A stretch of 64,000 nucleotides of DNA from Flavobacteriales bacterium (lineage in GTDB: Bacteria; Bacteroidota; Bacteroidia; CAIKAF01). Made by a program: the position numbers and the translations under genes. The DNA lies in contig JANWKT010000013.1 of NCBI GenBank assembly GCA_025451235.1, forward strand, positions 1-64,000. Reading direction: 5' to 3'. Below, piece by piece: positions 51,974 through 60,851 of the stretch; the first letter of the stretch is position 1; every line of letters begins with the position of its first letter. The notes under the pieces were generated by a model, which saw only the letters and a program-made list of their open reading frames with translations, was not told the origin of the DNA and did not search any database.

Positions 51974-54900
51974 ATGAGCAAAGTATATAAAGAATATAAG
52001 CAATTAAATCTTCCTGAGATCAACAAGGAAATACTGGCGTTTTGGAAAGCGAATGATACTTTCCGGAAATCGATCAGTACCCGCGAAGGAAGAAAGGAAT
52101 ATACTTTTTACGAAGGCCCACCCAGTGCCAATGGCATGCCTGGGATCCACCACGTGATGGCCCGTGCTATTAAGGATATTTTTTGCAGGTTTAAAACTTT
52201 ACAAGGTTATCAGGTGCAGCGTAAAGCAGGTTGGGATACCCATGGACTTCCCATTGAACTGCAAGTTGAAAAAGAACTGGGCATTACCAAAGAAGATATT
52301 GGTACAAAGATCACAGTGGATGAGTATAACCAGGCTTGCCGTAAATCGGTGATGAGGTTTACCGATAAATGGAATGCATTAACCGAACAAATGGGATACT
52401 GGGTAGATATGAGTGATCCCTATGTTACTTACGAAAATGATTATATAGAATCTGTTTGGTGGTTGCTGAGTGAGTTTTATAAAAAAGATCTTTTATACAA
52501 GGGTTATACCATACAGCCTTATTCTCCGGCTGCCGGTACTGGTTTAAGTTCACACGAGTTGAACCAACCAGGAACTTATAAGCCGGTAAAGGATACAACC
52601 ATTGTTGCGCAGTTTAGGTCAATAGAAGGACAAAAAACAAAATCAGGTAAGGAATTGCCTGGCGAAACTTTTTTTCTGGCATGGACCACTACTCCCTGGA
52701 CATTGCCTTCGAATACTGCTTTGGCGGTTGGTAAAAATATAGACTATGTTTTGGTAAAAACATTTAATCCGTATACAGGAGATCCTATACATGTAATTCT
52801 TGCGAAAGATTTGATGGGGAAATATTTTTCGGCAGATAACCAAGACCCTGTACCATTTGAATACAAGACGGGGGATAAGAAACTACCCTATACCGTTATC
52901 GATACTTTTAAAGGATCGGATATAGAGGGATTGAAATACGAACAACTACTACCATACGTTCAACCCTCGGATGGTGATGGCTTTAGGGTGGTAATTGGTG
53001 ACTTTGTAAGTACTGAGGATGGTACAGGAATTGTACATATTGCTCCAAGCCATGGTGCCGACGACTTTAGAACAGCCAAGCAAAACGGCATTGGCGCAAT
53101 TCTATTAGTTGATAAGCAAGGAAAATTTACTGCACAGGTAACCGATATGGCGGGTGAATATGTAAAGGAGGAGTATTTAAGTGAAGTGCCGAAAGATTAT
53201 AAATCTGTTGATGTTCGCATTGCTATTAAATTGAAAGAAACCAACAGGGCATTTAAGGTGGAGAAGTATGAGCACACCTATCCGCATTGCTGGAGAACAG
53301 ATAAGCCTATATTATATTATCCATTGGATTCGTGGTTCATTAAAACAACCGCGATCAAACAAAAACTCATTGACCTGAATAAAACCATTAACTGGAAACC
53401 TGAATCAACAGGTACAGGCCGTTTTGGTAATTGGTTAGAGAATTTGGTGGATTGGAATTTATCACGAAGCAGGTACTGGGGAGTTCCATTACCTATTTGG
53501 AGAACGGAGGATGGTGAAGAAGAGATCTGCATCAGCAGCATTGAGCAGCTTAGGGCCGAAATAGAGAAATCCATTGCGAAGGGTTATATGAAAACAAATC
53601 CTTACGCTGGAAAAGATTTTGATGTTCATCGTCCTTATGTGGATGATGTAATCTTAGTTTCCGCTTCAGGTAAACAAATGATTCGTGAAAAAGACCTGAT
53701 CGATGTTTGGTTTGATAGCGGTGCCATGCCTTATGCACAACAACATTATCCATTCGAGAATAAAGAAATGATAGATGGGGGCAAAGCTTTTCCTGCAGAT
53801 TTTATTGCGGAGGGAGTTGACCAAACCCGTGGCTGGTTCTTTACCTTACATGTAATTGCGGCAGCTATTTTTGATACGGTGGCTTATAAAACCGTAGTTT
53901 CGAACGGACTGGTATTGGACAAGGTGGGCCAGAAAATGAGTAAACGTTTGGGCAATGCAGTTGACCCGTTTATAGCGATGGATACCTATGGGGCTGATGC
54001 TTTGCGTTGGTACATGATCACCAATGCCGAACCCTGGGATAATTTAAAGTTTGATATGGATGGAGTAGTGGAGGTGCAAAGAAAATTCTTTGGCACTTTG
54101 TACAATACCTATTCTTTCTTCACCCTTTATGCCAATGTAGATGGATTTAAAATAGACGAACAAAACGTTACTCCTGTAAAAGACCGGCCAGAATTTGATC
54201 AATGGATCATTTCCGAATTACAGACATTGATCAAGGAAGTAACTGCACAATACGAGGACTATAATCCAACCAAGGCCAGCCGGCCTATACAGGATTTTGT
54301 AACTGATAAATTATCCAACTGGTATGTACGCTTATCCCGCCGCAGATTCTGGAAGGGAGAAATGACCCAGGATAAAAAAGCTGCTTATGAAACCTTGTAC
54401 GAATGTATGATGGTGGTGAGCCAACTCATGAGTCCGGTTGCTCCGTTCTTTGCAGAATGGATGTATAAAAACTTAAGTGACAATGTGAGGGAAATGGCGA
54501 TGAAGAATGGTACACCGCTTGCTTCTGAATCAGTGCATTTAAGTGAACTCACCAAAGCAGAGGAAAATCTTATCAATAAGGAGTTAGAGAAAAGCATGGA
54601 GCTTGCACAAAGGATTACTTCATTGGTATTGTCGTTGCGTAAAAAACATAAGCTGAGGGTGAGGCAGCCCTTGCAGAAAATAATGATACCCGTATTGGAT
54701 CAGGAATATAAAAGATTGATCGAAAAAGTACAGAACTTGATCCAGAGTGAGGTGAACGTAAAACAAGTAACCTATCTTGAGAATGATGATGCAGGCATCC
54801 TGGTGAAGAAAATAAAACCTGACTTTAAAAAGCTAGGCCCTAAATACGGGAAGCTCATGAAGGAGATCTCAACAGCCGTTGGGGCATTCGGACAAAATGA

Positions 54901-55333
54901 AATTGCAACTATTGAGCGTACGGGCACGTATGAATTGCAAATAAACAATGAGCAAGTGATCTTAACAAGGGAGGATGTGGAAATTGCATCAGAAGATATT
55001 CCAGGGTGGTTAGTTGCCAATGACAATGAACTAACGGTAGCTTTGGATATTACATTGAACGATGCATTGGTTCAGGAGGGATTGGCCAGGGATATTGTCA
55101 ACAGGGTTCAAAACCTGAGAAAGGATCGCGATTACCAAATAACCGATAGAATACGGGTGAAGATCCAGGCAGTGAATGGGGTAGAAGAGGCGGTAAAAAA
55201 CAATATGAACTATATTTGTAGCGAGGTTTTAGCTGATAAACTGGAAGTTATGGAAAAACTAGATGTGGCCTCAGCTGTTGAAATCGAGTTAGAAGATAAT
55301 TTAAAAACCATGATAGAAGTATCATTAGTTTAA
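51974..55333 (+). CDS. ileS: Isoleucyl-tRNA synthetase, long (type 2) form with GIHH signature
   Basis: A 1119-aa class I synthetase charging tRNA(Ile). Its length and domain order fit the eukaryote-like type 2 IleRS common in Bacteroidota. The usual HIGH motif reads GIHH (PGIHHVM, residues ~57-60, bases 52142-52153), with the first and third residues swapped. The second signature is KMSKR. The editing domain (CP1) is present: DGTGIVHIAPSHGADDF, and GVDQTRGWFFTLHV is conserved. The start at 51974 (MSKVYKEYKQLNLPEINKEIL) is the family start. dksA-like and lspA genes follow, a known order. Confidence 0.95.
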   Translation: MSKVYKEYKQLNLPEINKEILAFWKANDTFRKSISTREGRKEYTFYEGPPSANGMPGIHHVMARAIKDIFCRFKTLQGYQVQRKAGWDTHGLPIELQVEKELGITKEDIGTKITVDEYNQACRKSVMRFTDKWNALTEQMGYWVDMSDPYVTYENDYIESVWWLLSEFYKKDLLYKGYTIQPYSPAAGTGLSSHELNQPGTYKPVKDTTIVAQFRSIEGQKTKSGKELPGETFFLAWTTTPWTLPSNTALAVGKNIDYVLVKTFNPYTGDPIHVILAKDLMGKYFSADNQDPVPFEYKTGDKKLPYTVIDTFKGSDIEGLKYEQLLPYVQPSDGDGFRVVIGDFVSTEDGTGIVHIAPSHGADDFRTAKQNGIGAILLVDKQGKFTAQVTDMAGEYVKEEYLSEVPKDYKSVDVRIAIKLKETNRAFKVEKYEHTYPHCWRTDKPILYYPLDSWFIKTTAIKQKLIDLNKTINWKPESTGTGRFGNWLENLVDWNLSRSRYWGVPLPIWRTEDGEEEICISSIEQLRAEIEKSIAKGYMKTNPYAGKDFDVHRPYVDDVILVSASGKQMIREKDLIDVWFDSGAMPYAQQHYPFENKEMIDGGKAFPADFIAEGVDQTRGWFFTLHVIAAAIFDTVAYKTVVSNGLVLDKVGQKMSKRLGNAVDPFIAMDTYGADALRWYMITNAEPWDNLKFDMDGVVEVQRKFFGTLYNTYSFFTLYANVDGFKIDEQNVTPVKDRPEFDQWIISELQTLIKEVTAQYEDYNPTKASRPIQDFVTDKLSNWYVRLSRRRFWKGEMTQDKKAAYETLYECMMVVSQLMSPVAPFFAEWMYKNLSDNVREMAMKNGTPLASESVHLSELTKAEENLINKELEKSMELAQRITSLVLSLRKKHKLRVRQPLQKIMIPVLDQEYKRLIEKVQNLIQSEVNVKQVTYLENDDAGILVKKIKPDFKKLGPKYGKLMKEISTAVGAFGQNEIATIERTGTYELQINNEQVILTREDVEIASEDIPGWLVANDNELTVALDITLNDALVQEGLARDIVNRVQNLRKDRDYQITDRIRVKIQAVNGVEEAVKNNMNYICSEVLADKLEVMEKLDVASAVEIELEDNLKTMIEVSLV

Positions 55334-55399
55334 TAATTTTGCCCGTCTGAACGCGGTCATCTGTACGAATCCGTCGGATGTATTGGTCAACCGGGCAAA
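55334..55399 (+). promoter_or_regulatory. Promoter and structured leader of the dksA-like gene
   Basis: TAATTTTG (55334-55341) matches TAnnTTTG just after the ileS stop. Downstream TTTGCCCG (55338-55345) pairs exactly with CGGGCAAA (55392-55399), and a small ATCC/GGAT hairpin lies between. The gene starts at 55435, so transcription from here would give a leader of about 90 nt able to fold. Confidence 0.45.
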
Positions 55400-55434
55400 C
55401 AAACACAACACATTAACCCGAAAAAAGAGAAACT

Positions 55435-55872
55435 ATGGCAAAGGCAAAAACCACAGCGAAAACAAAAGCCACCTCTGCGAAAGCAGCAGGCCAATTAAGA
55501 TATTCTGATGATGAATTGGACGAATTCAGAGACCTGATCCAGAAAAAACTGGACAAAGCTAAGAAGGAACTTGAAATCCTTACCGATGCTTTTTCGCATA
55601 AAGACGGAAATAATACGGATGATACTTCTCCTACTTTTAAACTCATGGAAGACGGAGCAGAGATCACTTCAAAAGAAGAGATCGGTCAACTGGCTGCCCG
55701 CCAGAAAAAATTCATAGAAAACCTGGAACTGGCCTTATTAAGGATCCAGAATAAAACCTATGGTATTTGCAGGGTTACAGGAAAACTGATCCCTAAAGAG
55801 AGGTTACGTGCAGTACCTCATGCTACCTTGAGCATGGAAGCTAAATTACAGCAGAACTCTAACAAAGACTAA
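55435..55872 (+). CDS. DksA/TraR-like protein lacking the C4 zinc finger
   Basis: A 145-aa protein. A lysine- and alanine-rich N-terminal tail (1-20) precedes a helical coiled coil (~25-105: DELDEFRDLIQKKLDKAKKELEIL). The C-terminal block YGICRVTGKLIPKERLRAVPHATLSMEAK is the DksA/TraR finger region, but only one of four zinc-ligand Cys remains (CRVTG). This is a form known in Bacteroidota. DksA proteins bind RNA polymerase through the secondary channel and tune transcription with ppGpp; whether this version does so is inference. It lies between ileS and lspA. Confidence 0.88.
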   Translation: MAKAKTTAKTKATSAKAAGQLRYSDDELDEFRDLIQKKLDKAKKELEILTDAFSHKDGNNTDDTSPTFKLMEDGAEITSKEEIGQLAARQKKFIENLELALLRIQNKTYGICRVTGKLIPKERLRAVPHATLSMEAKLQQNSNKD

Positions 55873-55891
55873 TACATAAGCGCTCCTACGG

Positions 55892-56557
55892 ATGTTAAAA
55901 AGAGCATTGATCATTATTTTATCTGCCTTATGTATTGACCAGATCATTAAGATCTGGATCAAAACAACCATGCCCCTGGAGCACAATACCAAGGTATTGG
56001 GTAAATACCTGCAACTTTATTTTATTGAGAACAATGGAATGGCCTTCGGCATGCAATGGGGAGGAGATTCGGGAAAGATATTTCTAACCGTGTTCCGGAT
56101 TGTTGCCTGTATCTTGATCGCATGGTTCTTGTACGATCTTTCTAAAAAATCTACGGATAAATTTAAAATGACCGTTTTTGCCTTAATATTTGCAGGAGCT
56201 GCAGGTAATACCATTGATTGTATTTTTTATGGAGAAATATTTTCTGCCAGCAGATACAATACAGTGGCTACCTTATTCCCTGCAGATGGAGGATATACAG
56301 GACTGTTCAAGGGCAAGGTGGTGGATATGTTCTATTGCGAATTGTGGGACATCAAGCAAAGTGATGCCTCCTGGTTACCGGGATTTCTCTTTCAGCCCGG
56401 GATGGATGGTGAACGTCATTGGATCTTTTTTCGTCCAATCTTTAATTTTGCAGACTCCTGCATTTCAGTGGGTGTTGTAATGCTCATTATCTGGAACAAA
56501 AGATTTTTTGGAAAAAAAACCAATCCGAAGGCTGAAACCGACCCCATAGAAATCTAA
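55892..56557 (+). CDS. lspA: Lipoprotein signal peptidase (signal peptidase II)
   Basis: A 221-aa inner-membrane aspartic protease that cleaves lipoprotein signal peptides. IDQIIKIWI near the N-terminus, FIENNGMAFGM, AGAAGNTIDCIFYG with one catalytic Asp, and FNFADSCISVG with the second are the conserved boxes. It is longer than the usual ~160 residues because of a ~50-residue periplasmic insertion between the catalytic boxes (ADGGYTGLFKGKVVDMFYCELWD and following), typical of Bacteroidota. It serves the many lipoproteins encoded here. Its 3' end overlaps a convergent gene by 4 bp. Confidence 0.93.
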   Translation: MLKRALIIILSALCIDQIIKIWIKTTMPLEHNTKVLGKYLQLYFIENNGMAFGMQWGGDSGKIFLTVFRIVACILIAWFLYDLSKKSTDKFKMTVFALIFAGAAGNTIDCIFYGEIFSASRYNTVATLFPADGGYTGLFKGKVVDMFYCELWDIKQSDASWLPGFLFQPGMDGERHWIFFRPIFNFADSCISVGVVMLIIWNKRFFGKKTNPKAETDPIEI

Positions 56558-57000
56558 GTATTCGCTGGTGGTGCTGGGTTTTGCCAATTCGGTGTTAAAG
56601 AATTGGAACTGTCTTTCTTAATAGGGATCCCGCCCGGACCAATATATTGTACTTTTTTACTGAAAGCGAGCATAGGAAAAAAAACGATGCTTAAAAAAAA
56701 CAATCCTACGCCAAATCCCTCATCTTTCCCAAAACTTTTGGCCACAGCCATATAAGTTACAATTTTTGCATAAATACTGATGAATGGAATAAAGTGCAAT
56801 ACAAAAGTGGTAATATCCTTTCCGGCGATCTCGCAAGCAAGCACATATACACGATAGCCAGGAATAATACCTTTCCAACCTTCATATCCTGCCTTTTCGA
56901 AAAGTTTCCACCTCACAATAGACATGAAGATCCAAACAGGGATCAATATCATCAGCTCACAGAGAACTGCAATTAATGGGAGGGCCGCGCTATCGTCCAT
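56554..57000 (-). CDS. DUF5684-type small membrane protein
   Basis: A 148-aa protein with four membrane segments. WKLFEKAGYEGWKGIIPGYRVYVLACEIAGKD matches the conserved opening of DUF5684 (W-x-LFEKAGxxGWxxxIP), and AKSFGKDEGFGVGLFFLSIVFFPMLAFSKKVQY matches its second half. The C-terminus is a soluble Pro/Asn tail. Function unknown; members are sometimes fused to or near signal peptidase I, but not here. Confidence 0.75.
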   Translation of the reverse strand: MDDSAALPLIAVLCELMILIPVWIFMSIVRWKLFEKAGYEGWKGIIPGYRVYVLACEIAGKDITTFVLHFIPFISIYAKIVTYMAVAKSFGKDEGFGVGLFFLSIVFFPMLAFSKKVQYIGPGGIPIKKDSSNSLTPNWQNPAPPANT

Positions 57001-57059
57001 AATGAATAAGTAATTGAGGTTTTAAAAATATACATTATTTATAGATCTTCCATTTTTTA

Positions 57060-58769
57060 CTATCTAAAGGTATAATCAACTCCGGTTACTTGCGACAATA
57101 AAGTTTCGGGAGCATCTAATATTTGTGCATTTTTTGAAGGAACCGGTGTAACCGGTGAATTGGCAGCAAGATATTCTAATAAGACCTCATGTATCGTAGT
57201 ACTTGTATTCTGAGCATCGGCCACCCCTTTTATCCGGCAAAGCATATCCAAAGGATCACCATCCCGTTCACAGGATAAAATGGAATACTGCTTTTTCAGG
57301 TCAATGGATTCGCCTTTACATGTGATGCTTTTTACCCTAGATCCCATTGGTGCAAAAGCATGAAAACCTACTTCCATTCCTTTAAATTTAACCATCCATC
57401 CACCAATTCGCTTGGAGGCATCTTTGGCAAATACGTTGTTCAACTCTTTCTCCAGCCATTCACCTATTTGCAGACCTGTTACCTTGGCTGTTCTTAGCAC
57501 ATGATCTACTGGTAACATATCAAATATAAAACCATTTGTAATAGGGATATTTCCGCTACTATCTGGTGTTGCACGAGGAGGGCAGAACCTGAACCCATTT
57601 ACCAAGGCAATGTCTATTTCCGGAAATTTCCATTTCATGGCATTTAATATCAACGTATCGATAGGATTTTCTACCACAAAGTACCGATATAACGGAATGG
57701 TACTATAACCTACTACGGTATTGATATGTTCTTTATAAGTAGATTCTTTTTCTTCCAATAGCTCCTGAATTTTACCATCTGACTTTATTTGAGAAGTGGT
57801 TACTTCTAACAACTCATATTCATCTTTTGTTATTATTCCATTTTCTATGGTTAAATCCAATTTACCTATGAACGAGCCAAATGCACCGGGCTCCACTACC
57901 TTTGCATATTTACATTCTATAGGTTTGCGAACTCTTTCGTGAGTATCGCCACCAAGGATATAATTAACACCATCACATTCGGGCATATTGGCCAAAGCAA
58001 TTTGTTGTGATAAACCTAAATGGGCAATGATGATAACGAAACTGCATTGTTCCTGATTCTTTAACACATCCACGTAATGAGCTAAATTTTCCTCTGGTTT
58101 TGTATAAAGGATTCCTTTGCTATAGCTGGGGTTTTGGCGGGTAGGCACCCAAGGGTCGGTATAACCCAAAAAACCAATCTTCGCTCCGGCAACATTCCAA
58201 ATAGTATATGGCTGGAAGATCAATTCGCCCTTTTTACCCTCTCCCAGATCATGGTACATATTAGCGCAAATTTTGGGGGCATTCAACGATCCCAATAATG
58301 TTTGCATGTTTTTTTTACCAAACACTACTTCCCAATTACCTGGCAAGTACAAATCGTAGTTCAAAGCATTTAAAATAGGAACGAAAGCTCTTCCGGTGGT
58401 TTTTACACTTAGTTCACTTCCCTGGAACATATCACCAGTATCAATAATAAAGGTATTTGGGTTTTTCTTTTTTAGCTTTTGTAACATGGATGCGATATAT
58501 GCATAGCCGCCTGTTTTGCGAAAAACAGCCTGGTTATTTTCCCAGAATAATTCATCGTGAGGGTGAATTTGGCAATGAACGTCGGTCGTTTGAAGGATGC
58601 TTACCGTGGTTGACTTTGAATTCAAGGTATCATCCTTGTTCTCTTCATTTTCAGAGGCCAACATTTCATGGCTGTCACCAGTCATGCCTGACAAGGGTGA
58701 AACAATTGCAGCACCAGCCCCTAGCGCAGCGATCGATTTGATAAAATTTCTTCTGCTCTTCTTTTTCAT
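57060..58769 (-). CDS. SoxB-like/5'-nucleotidase family metallohydrolase, Tat-exported
   Basis: A 569-aa periplasmic protein. SRRNFIKS at ~5-12 is a twin-arginine (Tat) signal. The metallophosphatase domain (~55-330) has TDVHCQIHPHDE, IDTGDMFQG, GNWEVVFG, IAHLGLS and GGDTHERVRKP as metal-binding boxes. GNWE in place of the usual GNHE resembles the GHWE box of SoxB. The C-terminal domain (~360-560) contains NGFRFCPPRATPD and RIGGWMVKFKGMEVGF, the latter like the GGDMVRVGG region of SoxB. SoxB releases sulfate from sulfur bound to a carrier. A nucleotidase role is the main alternative. It follows the DsrE-like and TsdA-like genes. Confidence 0.75.
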   Translation of the reverse strand: MKKKSRRNFIKSIAALGAGAAIVSPLSGMTGDSHEMLASENEENKDDTLNSKSTTVSILQTTDVHCQIHPHDELFWENNQAVFRKTGGYAYIASMLQKLKKKNPNTFIIDTGDMFQGSELSVKTTGRAFVPILNALNYDLYLPGNWEVVFGKKNMQTLLGSLNAPKICANMYHDLGEGKKGELIFQPYTIWNVAGAKIGFLGYTDPWVPTRQNPSYSKGILYTKPEENLAHYVDVLKNQEQCSFVIIIAHLGLSQQIALANMPECDGVNYILGGDTHERVRKPIECKYAKVVEPGAFGSFIGKLDLTIENGIITKDEYELLEVTTSQIKSDGKIQELLEEKESTYKEHINTVVGYSTIPLYRYFVVENPIDTLILNAMKWKFPEIDIALVNGFRFCPPRATPDSSGNIPITNGFIFDMLPVDHVLRTAKVTGLQIGEWLEKELNNVFAKDASKRIGGWMVKFKGMEVGFHAFAPMGSRVKSITCKGESIDLKKQYSILSCERDGDPLDMLCRIKGVADAQNTSTTIHEVLLEYLAANSPVTPVPSKNAQILDAPETLLSQVTGVDYTFR

Positions 58770-58778
58770 TCTTAATAA

Positions 58779-59198
58779 CTAAAAGCCTCCTTTTATATAA
58801 CTCCAGCCTTCTTCTTGCCTTTCAACAATTTCCGCTATGCCTGCGGGTACAATTTCCGCTTCCGGCAACAAATCTTCTGCTTTAATACTTCGTTGGGTCA
58901 TGGTATTTTGACAAGCTACAAACTTAACTCCCTTTTTTTTCAATTCCATAATGGCCTTTACATGCTTCGACTTAGTGGTGAGCAAATAATCTATTCCATT
59001 GTTATAGCATACCACCTCAATTTGAGCACTTGGCCAATGATCCGTAATGTTTTGCAATTGCTTTGTAAAAGCTTTTTGCTGCATACTATCATTCGCATTG
59101 GTAAATTGAAATACTATTTTATGCTGAGTTGTTTGAGCAAATGTAGTTGTTACAATACTCATGAAAATAACCAGTGACCATAATTTTAATTGGCTCAT
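58779..59198 (-). CDS. DsrE/DsrF-like periplasmic protein
   Basis: A 139-aa protein. The start at 59198 gives a signal peptide (TTTFAQ at ~21); the longer frame to 59315 overlaps the cytochrome gene. KIVFQFTNANDSMQQKAFTKQLQNI, VEVVCYNNGIDYLL-like, FVACQNTMTQRSI and PAGIAEIVERQEEGWSYIKGGF are the pattern of secreted DsrE-like proteins, with a conserved Cys before NTM. DsrE-family proteins carry or transfer sulfane sulfur. Its place between a TsdA-like cytochrome and a SoxB-like hydrolase (gaps of 7 and 9 bp) supports a sulfur role. Confidence 0.8.
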   Translation of the reverse strand: MSQLKLWSLVIFMSIVTTTFAQTTQHKIVFQFTNANDSMQQKAFTKQLQNITDHWPSAQIEVVCYNNGIDYLLTTKSKHVKAIMELKKKGVKFVACQNTMTQRSIKAEDLLPEAEIVPAGIAEIVERQEEGWSYIKGGF

Positions 59199-59205
59199 AT
59201 ATGTA

Positions 59206-60312
59206 CTATTTTGATTTTTCGTTTTTTTTCTTTTCATCTGCAATGAGTTGGAACGGTCCAAATTTATGCTGTTCTTCCGAGAATTTGTCGGCATAAGGGC
59301 CAAATGGATGGTCAACCGGCTTTTCGGCTATGTTAGGCCAATCGGCACTTAGGTTTTTTGATGGCCTGGGTTGAGAATTAATGAAAGCGGCTAAATCCCA
59401 TGCTTCTTCATCACTCAACAATGGGTTTTGAAAGGTGGCTCCCTGAGGCATATTGTATTTGATAAAACCCGCAAAACGACTCATGCGATATAATCCGGCA
59501 CCATGGTTATACGAATTTTTACCCCAGAGAGGAGGATAGGTATATTCAATTTTATCTGCTGCCAATAAACCTTCTCCATTTGCCTGATGACAACTCTGAC
59601 ATTTTACCACAAATAATTCTTTGCCTTTTACAGGATCGGCGGGCCTATCTAAATAAGGAAGTTCAAATATCCCCGACCCTTTCGGTTTTTCTCCTTTTTT
59701 TACGTCTTTACCAATAAACTCAATATACGACTTGATGGCTTGCATCTCTTTACTATCTAAGGCCAAGGCTGTGCCATTGAGGCTTCGCTCTATACAGTCG
59801 TTGATGCGCTTGTAGATATCTTCTTCTTTACCACTCCTTGCCCTGTATTTTGGATAAGTGGAAAACACAGCTCCGTAATTGTTGCCCCATGCTTTTGTTC
59901 CTGCTTCTAAATGGCAATTTTGGCAATTCATTCCATTTGTTATTTTCGCCACGCTACCATTTGGACCTAAATATTTTGCGGTATGTGCTATTAATTCTTG
60001 GCCATACTCAATTTGCGATTTGATATTGCTATCGGGTGGAATGGAATTGATATCAGCGGCGGACCAATAGGTGCTTAATTCTTCCTTTAGCTTTTTTTCG
60101 TTTTGCCATTTTTCGTACTCTATTTTTTTATTTTGTTCAGCATGAATTTCTGATTTGCTTTTTTTGAACAATGCGGTGAGATCTGGTTGGTAAATAGCAA
60201 AAAGGGTAATGATGATCATGCTAAAAAGCATGAGAGCAATGACTCCCACCAATCGACGAATGCTTTTTACTAAGCTATCAATGATGATCTTGTCCTTTTC
60301 TTTTTCCTCCAT
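59206..60312 (-). CDS. TsdA-like dihaem cytochrome c (thiosulfate dehydrogenase family)
   Basis: A 368-aa protein anchored by one N-terminal membrane helix (~20-40). Two haem sites are present: CQNCH at 130-134 and CQSCH at 238-242. After the first, HLEAGTKAWGNN and INDCIERSLNG match the TsdA family; Cys173, 39 residues after the first haem His, is at the spacing of the Cys haem ligand found in TsdA. NMPQGATF supplies a likely Met ligand for the second haem. TsdA oxidises thiosulfate to tetrathionate or the reverse. It heads the three-gene operon. Confidence 0.8.
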   Translation of the reverse strand: MEEKEKDKIIIDSLVKSIRRLVGVIALMLFSMIIITLFAIYQPDLTALFKKSKSEIHAEQNKKIEYEKWQNEKKLKEELSTYWSAADINSIPPDSNIKSQIEYGQELIAHTAKYLGPNGSVAKITNGMNCQNCHLEAGTKAWGNNYGAVFSTYPKYRARSGKEEDIYKRINDCIERSLNGTALALDSKEMQAIKSYIEFIGKDVKKGEKPKGSGIFELPYLDRPADPVKGKELFVVKCQSCHQANGEGLLAADKIEYTYPPLWGKNSYNHGAGLYRMSRFAGFIKYNMPQGATFQNPLLSDEEAWDLAAFINSQPRPSKNLSADWPNIAEKPVDHPFGPYADKFSEEQHKFGPFQLIADEKKKNEKSK

Positions 60313-60451
60313 ACTTTCTTTGGTGCGGTAGCTCCCCTAAAATATAGGTTCACTCGCCAGGGATAGTGTTAAGTAAAAATAAGTAAAAAGATGAAGCCCT
60401 CGTCCAAAAACAGATCAGAAAATGTTCAAGATGACTTGGTGAGATAGAGGG

Positions 60452-60787
60452 CTATTTTGTGATCCCCGATTTTTTTGCAAAGAAGGCAGCAAAGTCCTGC
60501 ATATCCTGCGCCAGCTCCTGATCGTTGGTAGCCCTTACCATGGCCTCACTCATGGAGATGATGTTCTGATATACGAAGTAATACATTTCTTCTACCATCA
60601 GATCTTTGTTCCACAGATCAATACGCATAGAATTGTTTTCCTTTACATCCCAAAAGCTCAACATCATGGCTTTTACTTCGCGGTCTTGTTGAATGCCGCT
60701 ATCGGTTGCGATCCAGCTCAATCTTTCCGGATTGTTGTTTTCATCGCTACCTATTTTAATATTGATCTCTGATTCTTTTTTTACCAT
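60452..60787 (-). CDS. gldC: Gliding motility protein GldC
   Basis: A 111-aa soluble protein. EINIKIGSDENNNPERLSWIATDSGI and AMMLSFWDVKENNSMRIDLWNKDLMVEEMYYF match GldC closely in order and length. GldC is an accessory gliding protein that stabilises or assists the gliding/T9SS machinery in Bacteroidota. gldB lies directly upstream on the same strand, separated by a 63-nt spacer with a hairpin. Confidence 0.93.
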   Translation of the reverse strand: MVKKESEINIKIGSDENNNPERLSWIATDSGIQQDREVKAMMLSFWDVKENNSMRIDLWNKDLMVEEMYYFVYQNIISMSEAMVRATNDQELAQDMQDFAAFFAKKSGITK

Positions 60788-60796
60788 GTTCTTTCT

Positions 60797-60851
60797 GTTA
60801 TTCGTTATCCGTTAACCGTTATCCATGAACGAATATCAGTTAACGAATAAC
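60797..60851. repeat. GTTATTC word hairpin between gldB and gldC
   Basis: The left arm consists of the 7-nt word GTTAWYC repeated four times (GTTATTC GTTATCC GTTAACC GTTATCC). GTTAACGAATAAC (60839-60851) pairs with it and reaches the gldB stop codon. It lies inside what should be one operon. Confidence 0.65.
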
